This document shows positions 1-7,248 of a stretch of 38,659 nt of DNA, one piece after another (position 1 is the first letter of the stretch; each line of letters opens with the position of its first letter). Under the pieces are notes generated by a model. That model was not told the origin of the DNA, ran no database searches, and saw nothing but the letters and a program-made list of their open reading frames with translations. The stretch comes from Nitrospinae bacterium RIFCSPLOWO2_12_39_16. Lineage in GTDB: Bacteria > Nitrospinota > Nitrospinia > UBA9942. The position numbers and the translations under genes were made by a program. The stretch is taken from assembly GCA_001805005.1 (NCBI GenBank), contig MHDO01000096.1, positions 1-38,659 on the forward strand, in the 5' to 3' direction.

Positions 1-734
1 TCGGACTTTGAAAAAGAAGTTGGTATAATTTCGGCGGACTGTTTTTTCTCTACTTTTAAGGAAATCTCATTTTGTTTTTTTCCTGCTTCTCTTATCATTT
101 TTGTAATTATTGTTTTATTGAATTTTTCTGCTATTTCCAGTGGAGTCTTCTTACCTAAAGAAGGAAGTGTTGCTGTTATGGTTGTATCAGCTCCTTTTTC
201 TAAAAGTAAGCTCACAACACTTGCGCGACCAAAAATTACAGCAGAAGTCAAGGGGGTTGTGCCATCAGAAAGTGTTGCATTTATATCAGCCCCTTTTTCT
301 ATAAGTAAACGTACTATTTCAACATGCTCATTATATGTTGCATTATGTAAAGGTGTTGCACCAGTAAACAGTGTTGCATTTATATCAGCCCCTTTTTCTA
401 CAAGTAAACGTACTGATTCTAAACTGCCAGCAAATGCGGCAAGATGTAAAGGAGAGTGACCAACTTTACTTTTAGCGTTTACATCAGCCCCCTTTTCTAT
501 AAGTAAACGCACTATATTTGCATGGCCTTTAGACGCTGCTTCATGTAAAGGTGTGCTGCTATTTTTATCTCTTTTATTTACATCAGCTCTCTGCTCAAGC
601 AAGGCTTTAACGGCATTAATGTCACCTCTTGCTGCAGCAATATGTAATGGTGTTGCACACCCTGTCATCGCCATGCTCACAAGCAGTATAAAGATTATAC
701 TGATTGAAGAAATCAAATTACCCTTCATTTTCAT
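1..734 (-). CDS. Ankyrin-repeat lipoprotein, 3' end beyond the window edge
   Basis: Reading the minus strand from the ATG at 734 gives an open frame that runs off position 1, so the C-terminus is missing. The N-terminus (MKMKGNLISSISIIFILLV) is a signal peptide ending in a lipobox-like MTGC, so the protein is probably lipid-anchored at about residue 25. Ankyrin repeats begin almost directly after that cysteine: at least five units of about 33 residues with TPLHxAA, GxxxxVxLLxEKGADxN consensus elements. A charged Lys/Glu-rich stretch follows the last repeat. Ankyrin repeats bind proteins; no partner is evident. A G-rich stretch just upstream may act as ribosome binding site; an in-frame ATG at 749 is an alternative start. 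Antisense open frames on the plus strand here are shadows of the repeats. The family call is sure, the function unknown. Confidence 0.85.
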   Translation of the reverse strand, partial: MKMKGNLISSISIIFILLVSMAMTGCATPLHIAAARGDINAVKALLEQRADVNKRDKNSSTPLHEAASKGHANIVRLLIEKGADVNAKSKVGHSPLHLAAFAGSLESVRLLVEKGADINATLFTGATPLHNATYNEHVEIVRLLIEKGADINATLSDGTTPLTSAVIFGRASVVSLLLEKGADTTITATLPSLGKKTPLEIAEKFNKTIITKMIREAGKKQNEISLKVEKKQSAEIIPTSFSKS

Positions 735-759
735 AACCCCACCCCCCATAAATCAGTTA

Positions 760-1089
760 TTACAAAGCAACTGCCAAACCCTCTGTTACTACTTCATCCA
801 AAAAACTCCCATCTTCTTTTGCAATAATCTCATCCTCTGTATATCCTATTGCCTCTATAGGTTCAAATACCCTTCCTGCAGCTAGACCAAGTATTTCAAG
901 CCTCTCTCTCAAGTTCTTACCCCTGAAGTCCTTAGAAATGACAATAATATCAATATCACTCCCTTCCCTTGGATGCCCTTTGGCGTAAGAACCGTAAATC
1001 ATTATCTTCTCAGGGGTAATTCCTAAATTTTTTAGCTCCTCAACATATCTCTTTATTATCCTTTTAATCTCTTGTCTTCTCTTAACCAT
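760..1089 (-). CDS. MNT-family minimal nucleotidyltransferase (HEPN partner, antitoxin-like)
   Basis: A 109-residue protein with the nucleotidyltransferase signature GSYAKGHPREGSDIDIIV at about residues 33-50, matching GSX10DXD exactly; the two Asp residues are the expected metal ligands. This is the minimal NTase fold (MNT, NTP_transf_2). In characterised HEPN/MNT pairs the MNT protein modifies and silences the HEPN partner by transferring AMP. The start at 1089 has GGGAGG about 7 nt upstream and lies within the 3' end of the HEPN gene (34 bp overlap), so the two are translationally coupled. That this pair acts as a toxin-antitoxin module is inference from the family and arrangement. Confidence 0.85.
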   Translation of the reverse strand: MVKRRQEIKRIIKRYVEELKNLGITPEKIMIYGSYAKGHPREGSDIDIIVISKDFRGKNLRERLEILGLAAGRVFEPIEAIGYTEDEIIAKEDGSFLDEVVTEGLAVAL

Positions 1090-1448
1090 TTTATAACCTC
1101 CCTTGTCTTTTTAAGATAGCTCTTTGCAATAGTCTTTGAGTAAACTTCTACGAGCTTTTTAAAATCCTGCGGGTATCGGGTAGGGATACTGGCATTACTG
1201 ATTATGGAGATAAAATCATGCAGAGGCTGGGGTGGATTAACTTCACTGAGTTTCAAGAGGTAAATTAAATTGTGTGTCATGGGCGGTGTTTTTCCTGCAG
1301 CCTCTGAAACTATAGCCTTCAGCATCTTTTCTATAGCAAGATGGCACATAAAAACAACATATACATATCGTCCTGTCTTAAACATACATCCGGCTGTTTT
1401 AAGGTCGTATTTTACCATTTGAAGCCAGTTTTTAGTTTCTTTTCTCAT
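1056..1448 (-). CDS. HEPN-domain protein (toxin-like partner of MNT)
   Basis: A 130-residue, all-helical HEPN protein. The typical core is visible: an N-terminal helix (WLQMVKYDLKTA), then GRYVYVVFMCHLAIEKMLKA at about residues 26-45, then THNLIYLLKL. It resembles the COG2250 type of HEPN rather than HepT, because I cannot find the RX4-6H motif that marks the RNA-cleaving HEPN toxins; the nearest spacing is R..(8)..H. Nuclease activity is therefore uncertain. It is the upstream gene of an overlapping two-gene unit with the MNT nucleotidyltransferase. The start at 1448 has AAAGGA about 11 nt upstream. Such pairs are common in accessory regions and are often transferred. Confidence 0.8.
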   Translation of the reverse strand: MRKETKNWLQMVKYDLKTAGCMFKTGRYVYVVFMCHLAIEKMLKAIVSEAAGKTPPMTHNLIYLLKLSEVNPPQPLHDFISIISNASIPTRYPQDFKKLVEVYSKTIAKSYLKKTREVIKWLREDKRLKG

Positions 1449-1580
1449 AAAATAGTCTTTCCTTTATTCTCTATCAAAAACATATATTATTTCTCTCCAC
1501 TTTCGGCATGGATAGAACATACAATAGCAAAAACTAATACGCTTTATTCGGCACTCATAATCCAACTTTCTCATCTTGTT

Positions 1581-1604
1581 TTATCTGCGTCCATCTGTGG
1601 TTGC
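1581..1604. repeat. Single arm of a word-repeat element (ATCTG-type words)
   Basis: Two related words (ATCTGCGTCC and ATCTGTGGTT) in tandem, in the gap between the degP pair and the HEPN gene. The same style of word appears in the larger element at 37751-37842. The rest of the 185-bp gap (1449-1633) holds nothing else I can name. Confidence 0.4.
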
Positions 1605-1633
1605 TTATAATATGGAATTACTCTTTCCTCTTT

Positions 1634-3079
1634 TTATGGTTCTACTGTAACATAGTAGCCATATTCCCCCCTCTGGATGAGCAACAAGACGCTGCTCCCC
1701 TTTTTCGCCGATATGACTGCCTTTTTGAAATCCTTTATAGTCTCAACCTTTGCCTGATTTATCTGCCTCAGCACATCCCCAGCCTCTATACCTATCCTCC
1801 CGGCAGGACCCCCTTTTTCCACCTTTGATATTAATACACCTGAATCAGTAAAGAGTTGATATTTTTTAACTGCCTTGCTCGTTATCTCATCCACAGCTAT
1901 GCCGAGCCACTCAAGTGCAATTTCATCTGACAGTTCTTCAGGGATTGCCTGTGCTGTTACATTAACTGCAATCTTTTCACCATCCCTGAAAACAGTAATG
2001 CCTATTTTATCATTATGACCATAGCCATAAATCAGGTCATAGTAATCATCTATTGCCCTTATCGGTTTATTTCCGATGGAGATTATTATATCCCCTCTTT
2101 TTAATCCTGCCCTCTCCGATGGACCGCCTTTAAATGCCTGTGATATTATAACCCCTTTTGTATTTGAATAACCGAAAGACTTTGCTATCTGAGGAGTAAG
2201 CTCCTGGACAAATATACCTATCCACGCCTCATGGACTTCACCGTATTTGATTAAGTCATTGACTATCCTCTTTGCCCTGTCTATGGGCATTGCAAAGCCG
2301 ATCCCCTCAGCCTTTTGATATATGGCGGTATTTATGCCAATAACCTCGCCATTAATATTTAAAAGAGGACCCCCGCTGTTACCCGGATTTATGGATGCAT
2401 CAATCTGAATAAAATCGGAGTATATCCTGCCATCCTCACCCTTTATGCTCCTGTTTACAGCACTCACTATCCCTGTAGTAACAGTGTGTGAAAGTCCAAA
2501 TGGATTACCAATGGCAATTACACTCTCCCCTATCATGATATCGGCAGATGCTCCCATTTGGGCAAATGGCAGAGGTTTATCAGAATCTATTTTTATAATT
2601 GCAAGGTCAGAACGGGAGTCAGCCCCGACAAGATGTGCATCAAACTCCCTGTTGTCGCTTAAGGTAACCTTTATTGTTGATGCCCTTGATATGACATGCT
2701 CGTTTGTAAGTATATAGCCTTTTTGATTTATTATGACCCCTGAACCGAGGCTCTGTCTTTTATAGTCTTGCGGGGGGGAAAAGTCCTGAAAAAACTGGTC
2801 AAAAAACTCATCTCCTAAACCTGTGAACGGATTAGCCCTCTGGCGAATAACCTCTTCAGTATTTATGTTGACAACAGCAGGGCTTACCTTTTCAACTGCA
2901 ATTACAACAGGAGTTCTTCTTTCCTGTGCATGGACTGAGGGGAGAAGATAGAAGCAAGAAACAAGAAGCAAGAGACAAGAAAAAAACTTCCGTCTTCCAA
3001 CTTCTTGCTTCTCACTTCTTGCTTCTGTTTTTTTACTCCTTCGGTAGTGTGAACCCGATGTATCTTGTGCTTTTGCCAT
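1634..3079 (-). CDS. DegP/HtrA-type periplasmic serine protease, second copy
   Basis: A 481-residue trypsin-like protease with two PDZ domains. The catalytic triad is intact: His128 (TNEHV), Asp158 (SDLAIIKI) and Ser235 (GNSGGPL). PDZ1 spans about residues 280-365 and PDZ2 about 385-480. DegP/HtrA proteins degrade or refold damaged periplasmic proteins. It is the downstream gene of a tandem pair and overlaps the end of the first degP by 47 bp. The N-terminus is odd: residues 16-46 are encoded by a palindromic word-repeat (2940-3033). One arm gives a charged stretch (KKTEARSEKQEVGRRK) and the other gives the hydrophobic core of the signal peptide (FSCLLLLVSCFYLL), followed by a plausible cleavage site after VHA. 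No good Shine-Dalgarno is seen; translation is probably coupled to the first gene. Confidence 0.9.
   Translation of the reverse strand: MAKAQDTSGSHYRRSKKTEARSEKQEVGRRKFFSCLLLLVSCFYLLPSVHAQERRTPVVIAVEKVSPAVVNINTEEVIRQRANPFTGLGDEFFDQFFQDFSPPQDYKRQSLGSGVIINQKGYILTNEHVISRASTIKVTLSDNREFDAHLVGADSRSDLAIIKIDSDKPLPFAQMGASADIMIGESVIAIGNPFGLSHTVTTGIVSAVNRSIKGEDGRIYSDFIQIDASINPGNSGGPLLNINGEVIGINTAIYQKAEGIGFAMPIDRAKRIVNDLIKYGEVHEAWIGIFVQELTPQIAKSFGYSNTKGVIISQAFKGGPSERAGLKRGDIIISIGNKPIRAIDDYYDLIYGYGHNDKIGITVFRDGEKIAVNVTAQAIPEELSDEIALEWLGIAVDEITSKAVKKYQLFTDSGVLISKVEKGGPAGRIGIEAGDVLRQINQAKVETIKDFKKAVISAKKGSSVLLLIQRGEYGYYVTVEP
2940..3033. repeat. Palindromic word-repeat element inside the degP-like signal peptide region
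   Basis: The left arm (2942-2980) is a run of AAGCAAG-like heptamers; the right arm (2992-3031) carries the reverse complement (CTTCTTGCTTCT twice). It is fully open in the frame of the second degP-like gene and supplies about 31 residues. Confidence 0.8.
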
Positions 3080-4550
3080 CTCTTATTAAAAGAGTTACCA
3101 CATCGCCACCCTTTATATTTTTCACTACCTTTTTGTAATCGTCAAGATTCTTTATCTCTTTCCTATTCACTTCAATTATAATCTGCCCCCTTCTTGCACC
3201 TGATGTAAAAGCAGGGCTGCCGGGATTTACATCTACAATGATGACACCTTCTGTAGAATCTAAATTAAATTGCTGGCCAATCTCAGGGGTGATATTCTGG
3301 ACAAACAGCCCCATCTCCTCTTCCGGTTTTGCCTCGGCCACTTCTTTCTCCTCTTTCAGTGTCCCGACAGTTACATTAAATTTCTTCCTTGTCCCGTCTC
3401 TTATGATAACCATTTCTGCCTTTGATTCAGGCTTTACAAGGGCAACCAGTTTTGGAAGGTCTTCAACATTCTTTATCTTTTTACCATCAAACTCAACAAT
3501 CACATCGCCCCTCTTTATTCCCACTTTATCTGCCGGGCTGCCTTTAACCACATCCCCGACAAGGGCACCCTCACTCTCGGCAAGATTAAATGACTTTGCT
3601 ATTTCAGGGGTAACCTTCTGAATCATTACCCCAAGCCATCCTCTGGTAACGACACCCTTTTCCTTTAATTCCTTTAAAACAGGCTTTACTACATTAATCG
3701 GTATGGCAAACCCAATTCCTATATTTCCCGCCGTACCTCCTGCAGTAAATATTGCCGTATTTATACCGATTACCTCACCCTTTGTGTTTATAAGAGGACC
3801 ACCGCTGTTTCCCGGATTAATAGATGCATCAGTCTGGATGAAATCATCATAGGGCCCTGCCCCGATAACCCTCCCCTTTGCACTCACTATACCTGCAGTT
3901 ACACTCTGTCCGACGCCGAAGGGATTCCCGATGGCAACTACCCACTCTCCCACTTCAAGCATATCGGAGTCTCCTATCCTGACTATCGGAAGCTCCTCTT
4001 TTGACTCTATCTTGATAAGTGCAATATCGGTCTTCTGGTCTATACCTATAACCTTTGCGTCATACTCCTTGCCGTTTCCAAGAGTAACCTTTATCTTATC
4101 CGCCCTCTCAATCACATGATTATTTGTAAGGATATAACCGTCCTTATCTATGATGAACCCTGAACCGAGGCTCTGTCTCGGAATCTCCTGAGGCGGGGTC
4201 TCTCCGAAGAACCTGTCAAAGAAATCCTTAAATTGGTCCTCCTCACCGAAAGGAAAAGGTGTAGGACCCCTGAATCCCTTTTTCTGCTGATGCTTTATCA
4301 TCTGAGTTGTATTAATATTCACGACTGCAGGTTTTTCTTCTTTAACGATGTCTGCAAATGAACCACCTGCAGGTATTGCTGAAACACTCCCCGCAACAGC
4401 CTTTGAAGGCTCTACCGACCATTCATTCGGCTGGTAACCTGCCTTTTTGTCAATATAGCTGGAGATGTATCTTGCAAGGACTATGCTTGTTGTTAAAACA
4501 ACTATAGCCAGTGTTACCCTTGATAAAGATTTTAAAAATGTGTTTTTCAT
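3033..4550 (-). CDS. degP: DegP/HtrA-type periplasmic serine protease, first copy
   Basis: A 505-residue HtrA-family protease with an N-terminal signal/anchor segment (about residues 8-30), a trypsin-like domain and two PDZ domains (about 300-385 and 410-500). Triad residues are His145 (TNNHV), Asp175 (KTDIALIKI) and Ser249 (GNSGGPL). It should act in periplasmic protein quality control. The start at 4550 has GGAGG 8 nt upstream, and a promoter (TTGCAA-N18-TATACT) lies just before it, so this is the first gene of the unit with the second copy. Sequence similarity and order point to an old tandem duplication. Family certain; DegP versus DegQ versus DegS-like role not resolved. Confidence 0.93.
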   Translation of the reverse strand: MKNTFLKSLSRVTLAIVVLTTSIVLARYISSYIDKKAGYQPNEWSVEPSKAVAGSVSAIPAGGSFADIVKEEKPAVVNINTTQMIKHQQKKGFRGPTPFPFGEEDQFKDFFDRFFGETPPQEIPRQSLGSGFIIDKDGYILTNNHVIERADKIKVTLGNGKEYDAKVIGIDQKTDIALIKIESKEELPIVRIGDSDMLEVGEWVVAIGNPFGVGQSVTAGIVSAKGRVIGAGPYDDFIQTDASINPGNSGGPLINTKGEVIGINTAIFTAGGTAGNIGIGFAIPINVVKPVLKELKEKGVVTRGWLGVMIQKVTPEIAKSFNLAESEGALVGDVVKGSPADKVGIKRGDVIVEFDGKKIKNVEDLPKLVALVKPESKAEMVIIRDGTRKKFNVTVGTLKEEKEVAEAKPEEEMGLFVQNITPEIGQQFNLDSTEGVIIVDVNPGSPAFTSGARRGQIIIEVNRKEIKNLDDYKKVVKNIKGGDVVTLLIRDGKSTRYIGFTLPKE

Positions 4551-4584
4551 TCTCTTCCTCCATAAAAAAACTTAATTTAAAAAT

Positions 4585-4614
4585 AGTATATCATACGGCA
4601 TTTTGAGATTGCAA
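4585..4614 (-). promoter_or_regulatory. Promoter of the degP pair
   Basis: On the minus strand, -35 TTGCAA (4614-4609) and -10 TATACT (4590-4585) with an 18-bp spacer, 35 bp before the degP start. Confidence 0.55.
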
Positions 4615-4619
4615 AAATA

Positions 4620-4855
4620 TTTTTAAATTTTGACAGGAACTGATGAATGGCCCCCTGGCAGGGCTGCAGGGAATCGTCAGGTTAAATCTTCCTTTTTTGG
4701 ATATTACCCTTGGAAATTAAAGCTGCTAAACATGAGGGGTGCAGTTCAAAAATCTCATAATGGTTTTACCTCTTCGCAAAAACTATAGTATTTTTCAGGG
4801 TTCAAAAGCATTACCTGTGTGTATAGTTGATACATATCTACTAAAGAATTTTAAA
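4620..4855. other. Intergenic stretch between degP and tRNA-Lys
   Basis: Apart from the two promoters at its ends I see no gene, RNA or repeat here. Short open frames in both directions lack ribosome binding sites and recognisable sequence. Confidence 0.4.
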
Positions 4856-4884
4856 TTGACAAAAATTAGTGGATTTGATAGCTT
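4856..4884 (+). promoter_or_regulatory. Likely promoter of tRNA-Lys
   Basis: TTGACA at 4856-4861 and a weak -10 (TAGCTT, 4879-4884) 17 bp later, 20 bp before the tRNA. Confidence 0.4.
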
Positions 4885-4904
4885 AAAATGTTAGTTTTTT
4901 TTAT

Positions 4905-4980
4905 GGGCCGCTAGCTCATTTGGTAGAGCACCGCCCTTTTAAGGCGGGTGTGCTGGGTTCGAATCCCAGGCGGCTCACCA
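4905..4980 (+). tRNA. tRNA-Lys (anticodon TTT)
   Basis: Full cloverleaf of 76 nt with encoded CCA. The acceptor stem GGGCCGC pairs with GCGGCTC (one G-T). The anticodon stem CCGCC/GGCGG holds the loop CTTTTAA with anticodon TTT. The T arm GGGTTCGAATCCC is canonical. It is followed 113 bp later by tRNA-Glu on the same strand. Confidence 0.97.
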
Positions 4981-4990
4981 CTAACTACAG

Positions 4991-5087
4991 TTATTGGTGA
5001 GTAGTGATTAGTGGTTAGTAAAAACAATTAAAAATAAAAGGTTATTAGTTATTGGTCTTTTGCCAACAACTAATGACTAATCACTGT
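4991..5087. repeat. Palindromic word-repeat element between two tRNA genes
   Basis: The left part repeats AGTGATT/AGTGGTT words, then comes an A-rich middle, then TTAGTTATTGG facing CCAACAACTAA, ending with ACTAATGACTAATCACT, the reverse complement of the left words. It would be co-transcribed if the two tRNAs form one unit. Confidence 0.7.
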
Positions 5088-5093
5088 TTTTGT

Positions 5094-5171
5094 GTCCCCA
5101 TCGTCTAGCCCGGCCAAGGACATCGCCCTTTCACGGCGGTAACGGGGGTTCAAATCCCCCTGGGGACGCCA
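5094..5171 (+). tRNA. tRNA-Glu (anticodon TTC)
   Basis: 78 nt including an encoded CCA. The acceptor GTCCCCA pairs with TGGGGAC. The anticodon stem CGCC/GGCG encloses CTTTCAC with anticodon TTC. The T arm GGGGGTTCAAATCCCCC is canonical. No separate promoter is evident, so it may share the one before tRNA-Lys. Confidence 0.96.
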
Positions 5172-5311
5172 ATAAATCCCCCCTGAAGTATCCTAAATAT
5201 TAGAAAATAATAGAAAAATTTTTAGTATATGAGGGAAGAAACAAGACATTCTATATGGAGTGAAAATATAGGGATATTCTCTATACAACACATATACAAG
5301 GCATCTTGAAA

Positions 5312-5458
5312 TCAGATAATGTTTTGCGAAGCTACTGATGTGGTCAGGAGGATAAAAATAATAATAGCTATTCCTGTTATAATTGCTATTATCAAGATAT
5401 TACCCAGAAATTCAAGAGTGCTGTAATCAAAATGATAGAAATCTATTCTCTTTATCAT
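5312..5458 (-). CDS. Small membrane protein, 48 residues, unrecognised
   Basis: I do not recognise this gene. It reads MIKRIDFYHFDYSTLEFLGN, then about 20 consecutive hydrophobic residues (ILIIAIITGIAIIIFILL), then TTSVASQNII. A single transmembrane helix with a basic, tyrosine-rich cytoplasmic start is predicted. Support comes from the signals around it: GGGAGG 8 nt before the ATG and a near-consensus promoter (TTGACA-N17-TATATT) about 58 bp upstream. It stands alone between the tRNA genes and an IS remnant. It could be a small stress or membrane-associated peptide or a type I toxin-like peptide; nothing in the sequence decides this. Confidence 0.6.
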   Translation of the reverse strand: MIKRIDFYHFDYSTLEFLGNILIIAIITGIAIIIFILLTTSVASQNII

Positions 5459-5509
5459 GATTTGCACCTCCCTTAAAGTTAAACAGGGATATTTATTTTA
5501 TTTGCTTTC

Positions 5510-5544
5510 ACCTATAATATAGGTTAAATGGTTAAAATTGTCAA
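5510..5544 (-). promoter_or_regulatory. Promoter with overlapping inverted repeat for the 48-residue membrane protein
   Basis: On the minus strand -35 TTGACA (5544-5539), 17-bp spacer, -10 TATATT (5521-5516). A perfect 7-bp inverted repeat, ACCTATA-A-TATAGGT (5510-5524), covers the -10 box and could be an operator. Confidence 0.6.
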
Positions 5545-5592
5545 TAGGTTATAAAATTGGTTAAAAAATTGGAGTTTCCTGACTTTTTAATC

Positions 5593-5715
5593 GAAGTCAA
5601 AGCGAAGCTTAGTATTTTTGAATATGTTGAGGTATTCTATAATCGTGTTAGAAAGAATTCTGCATTGGGCTATAAAAGTCCTGCAGAATATGAGAGGCTG
5701 CAGAATGCAGCTTAA
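5593..5715 (+). pseudogene. C-terminal remnant of an IS3-family transposase (OrfB)
   Basis: Forty codons ending at TAA 5713-5715 read EVKAKLSIFEYVEVFYNRVRKNSALGYKSPAEYERLQ, the characteristic end of IS3-family DDE transposases (IFEYIEVFYNRxRxHSALGYxSPAEYE). The catalytic core and everything upstream is gone. There is no start codon for it. Confidence 0.85.
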
Positions 5716-5725
5716 ACTTAACAGA

Positions 5726-5751
5726 GTGTCCAGTTTTTCGGGGAAAGATCA
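5726..5751 (+). mobile_element. Right terminal inverted repeat of the decayed IS3-family element
   Basis: GTGTCCAGTTTTTCGGGGAA then AGATCA, directly after the transposase stop, resembles IS3-family right ends. No matching left end is present in the window, so the element is a solo 3' fragment. Confidence 0.6.
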
Positions 5752-5799
5752 ATAGCTGACGCAATAACTGGATATTATCTGACACCTTATTTTTGCCCT

Positions 5800-5822
5800 A
5801 CATATGAACTATGAACTATTAA
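5800..5822. repeat. Heptamer duplication at the lpxB start codon
   Basis: ATGAACT occurs twice in tandem, so the lpxB initiation codon lies inside a short word repeat. Only the first ATG is in frame with lpxB. Confidence 0.45.
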
Positions 5823-6955
5823 TCATAACCGGTGAAGATTCGGGAGACCTCTATGGAGGGAATCTGGCGAGGGAGATAAAGAAACTCTCACCTGATATTA
5901 AAATCTCAGGTGTTGGCGGCAAATACATGAGGTCTGCCGGTGTTGATATGTTTTGTGATGTATTTGATATTTCAGTCGTAGGTTTCTGGGAGGTTATAGA
6001 AAAATTAGGCTTAATCAGAAGGCTTTATAAACAGGTAGTAGAAAGATTAGATAGTGGAAATGTTAAAGGTGTTGTTCTGATAGATTATCCTGGTTTTAAT
6101 CTCAAGATAGCAGAGGCTGCAAAAGAGAGGGGCATACCTGTATTCTATTATATAAGCCCACAGGTATGGGCATGGAGAAAGGGGAGGGTAAAGACCATAA
6201 AAAGATATGTTGATAAGATGATGGTAATTCTCCCATTTGAGAAAGAGTTTTATCAAAAGGAGGGAGTTGAAGTAGAATTTGTGGGACACCCATTGTTTGA
6301 GGTAATAAATCCTGCTTTAAATAAGGAGGGGATTTGCAAAGAATTAGGAATTGACAGCAAGCAGTTAATTTTAGGAATATTACCGGGGAGCAGAAAAAAA
6401 GAGATTGCCTATATACTTCCTGAAATTTTAAAAGCGTCAAGCCTTATAAAAGAGAAATATCCATCAGTTCAGTTCTTACTTCCCCTCTCTCAATCAATTG
6501 AAGAAGATTATTTGAAAAATTTTATTACCTCCGAGTATTCTCATATTAATGTTGTTAAAGGGAAAAACTATGATGTGATGAAGGTGTCAGACCTCCTTAT
6601 TACAAAATCCGGAACTTCTACACTTGAGGCAGCAATCATTGGTACTCCTATGATAATTGTTTATAAATCATCTTTTTTCTCTTATTATCTGGCAAAGGCA
6701 CTTGTAAATGTTACCTATGCAGGACTTCCTAATCTTCTTGCAGGAAAGGAAGTAGTACCAGAACTTTTGCAATACAATATGAATGCAAAAAATATTGCTG
6801 AAAAGGCAATATATTTTTTAGAAAAAAAAGACAGGCTTAAGCAGATGAAAGAGGAATTGAAAAATATCAGATATTCACTTGGTGAACAAGGTGCATCAAA
6901 GAGGACAGCAGAGATAATAGTTAATTTTATAAAGACAGGTCAAAAACTTAATTAG
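5804..6955 (+). CDS. lpxB: Lipid-A-disaccharide synthase
   Basis: A 383-residue GT19 glycosyltransferase. It joins UDP-2,3-diacylglucosamine and lipid X to give the lipid A disaccharide on the inner membrane surface. Visible hallmarks are the N-terminal ITGEDSGDLYGGNL, the YISPQVWAWRKGRV segment near residue 115, FVGHPLFE, LPGSRKKEI, and the donor-binding region KSGTSTLEAAIIGTPMIIVYK. Length is normal. It is not next to lpxA, lpxD or fabZ. The ATG at 5804 is the only start that gives the family N-terminus; no Shine-Dalgarno is seen and the codon lies in a heptamer duplication. The IS3 remnant ends about 50 bp upstream. It is evidence for a lipid A-bearing outer membrane. Confidence 0.96.
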   Translation: MNYELLIITGEDSGDLYGGNLAREIKKLSPDIKISGVGGKYMRSAGVDMFCDVFDISVVGFWEVIEKLGLIRRLYKQVVERLDSGNVKGVVLIDYPGFNLKIAEAAKERGIPVFYYISPQVWAWRKGRVKTIKRYVDKMMVILPFEKEFYQKEGVEVEFVGHPLFEVINPALNKEGICKELGIDSKQLILGILPGSRKKEIAYILPEILKASSLIKEKYPSVQFLLPLSQSIEEDYLKNFITSEYSHINVVKGKNYDVMKVSDLLITKSGTSTLEAAIIGTPMIIVYKSSFFSYYLAKALVNVTYAGLPNLLAGKEVVPELLQYNMNAKNIAEKAIYFLEKKDRLKQMKEELKNIRYSLGEQGASKRTAEIIVNFIKTGQKLN

Positions 6956-7175
6956 CTTCAAGTCTATCCGAATCCCCCCCTTTTTTTATACGAAAATGCA
7001 AATTTCAAATCTTAAATAATACTTTCGGAAATTGGAATTGGAAATTATTTGATTATTGATGCTTGGTTATTGGAATTTTCCCCTCTTTTGTGAGCCAAAG
7101 GTTTATGAGTGTTTCATCCCTAATCTAAGATTTTAAATCATACCAAAAAACTTTTCATTTTTTTATCTTTTTTTC
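6956..7175. other. lpxB-mraZ intergenic region
   Basis: It holds the word repeat at 7027-7082 (listed separately), then an unremarkable T-rich stretch up to the mraZ promoter. No gene is seen. Confidence 0.4.
7027..7082. repeat. Word-repeat element upstream of the dcw cluster
   Basis: TTGGAATTGGAAATT followed by TTATTGATGCTTGGTTATTGG; the outer ends (GGAAATT / AATTTTCC) are inverted. It is weaker than other members. Confidence 0.45.
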
Positions 7176-7203
7176 TTGACATTATCTGTCATGGTGGTAT
7201 ATT
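7176..7203 (+). promoter_or_regulatory. Promoter of the dcw cluster (Pmra)
   Basis: TTGACA at 7176-7181 and TATATT at 7198-7203, 16-bp spacer, about 45 bp before mraZ. Initiation would fall just before the MraZ boxes. This is the only clear promoter seen ahead of the 18-kb cluster. Confidence 0.65.
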
Positions 7204-7215
7204 TACACCAAGTTG

Positions 7216-7240
7216 TGGGATAAAGTGGGATAAAATAGGA
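7216..7240 (+). promoter_or_regulatory. MraZ operator (three TGGGN-type boxes)
   Basis: TGGGA (7216), TGGGA (7226) and TAGGA (7236) are spaced exactly 10 bp apart, matching the TGGGN direct repeats with 5-bp spacers known as MraZ binding sites. The last box merges with the mraZ ribosome binding site, so MraZ probably represses its own operon. Confidence 0.75.
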
Positions 7241-7248
7241 GAAAGGGT

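Noticed and set aside
118..885. Two plus-strand open frames near the left edge
   Set aside because: They are antisense to the ankyrin-repeat lipoprotein and the nucleotidyltransferase; the minus-strand readings have clear domains.
5593..5751. Active insertion sequence
   Set aside because: Only the last 40 transposase codons and one end remain; no catalytic core, no left end.
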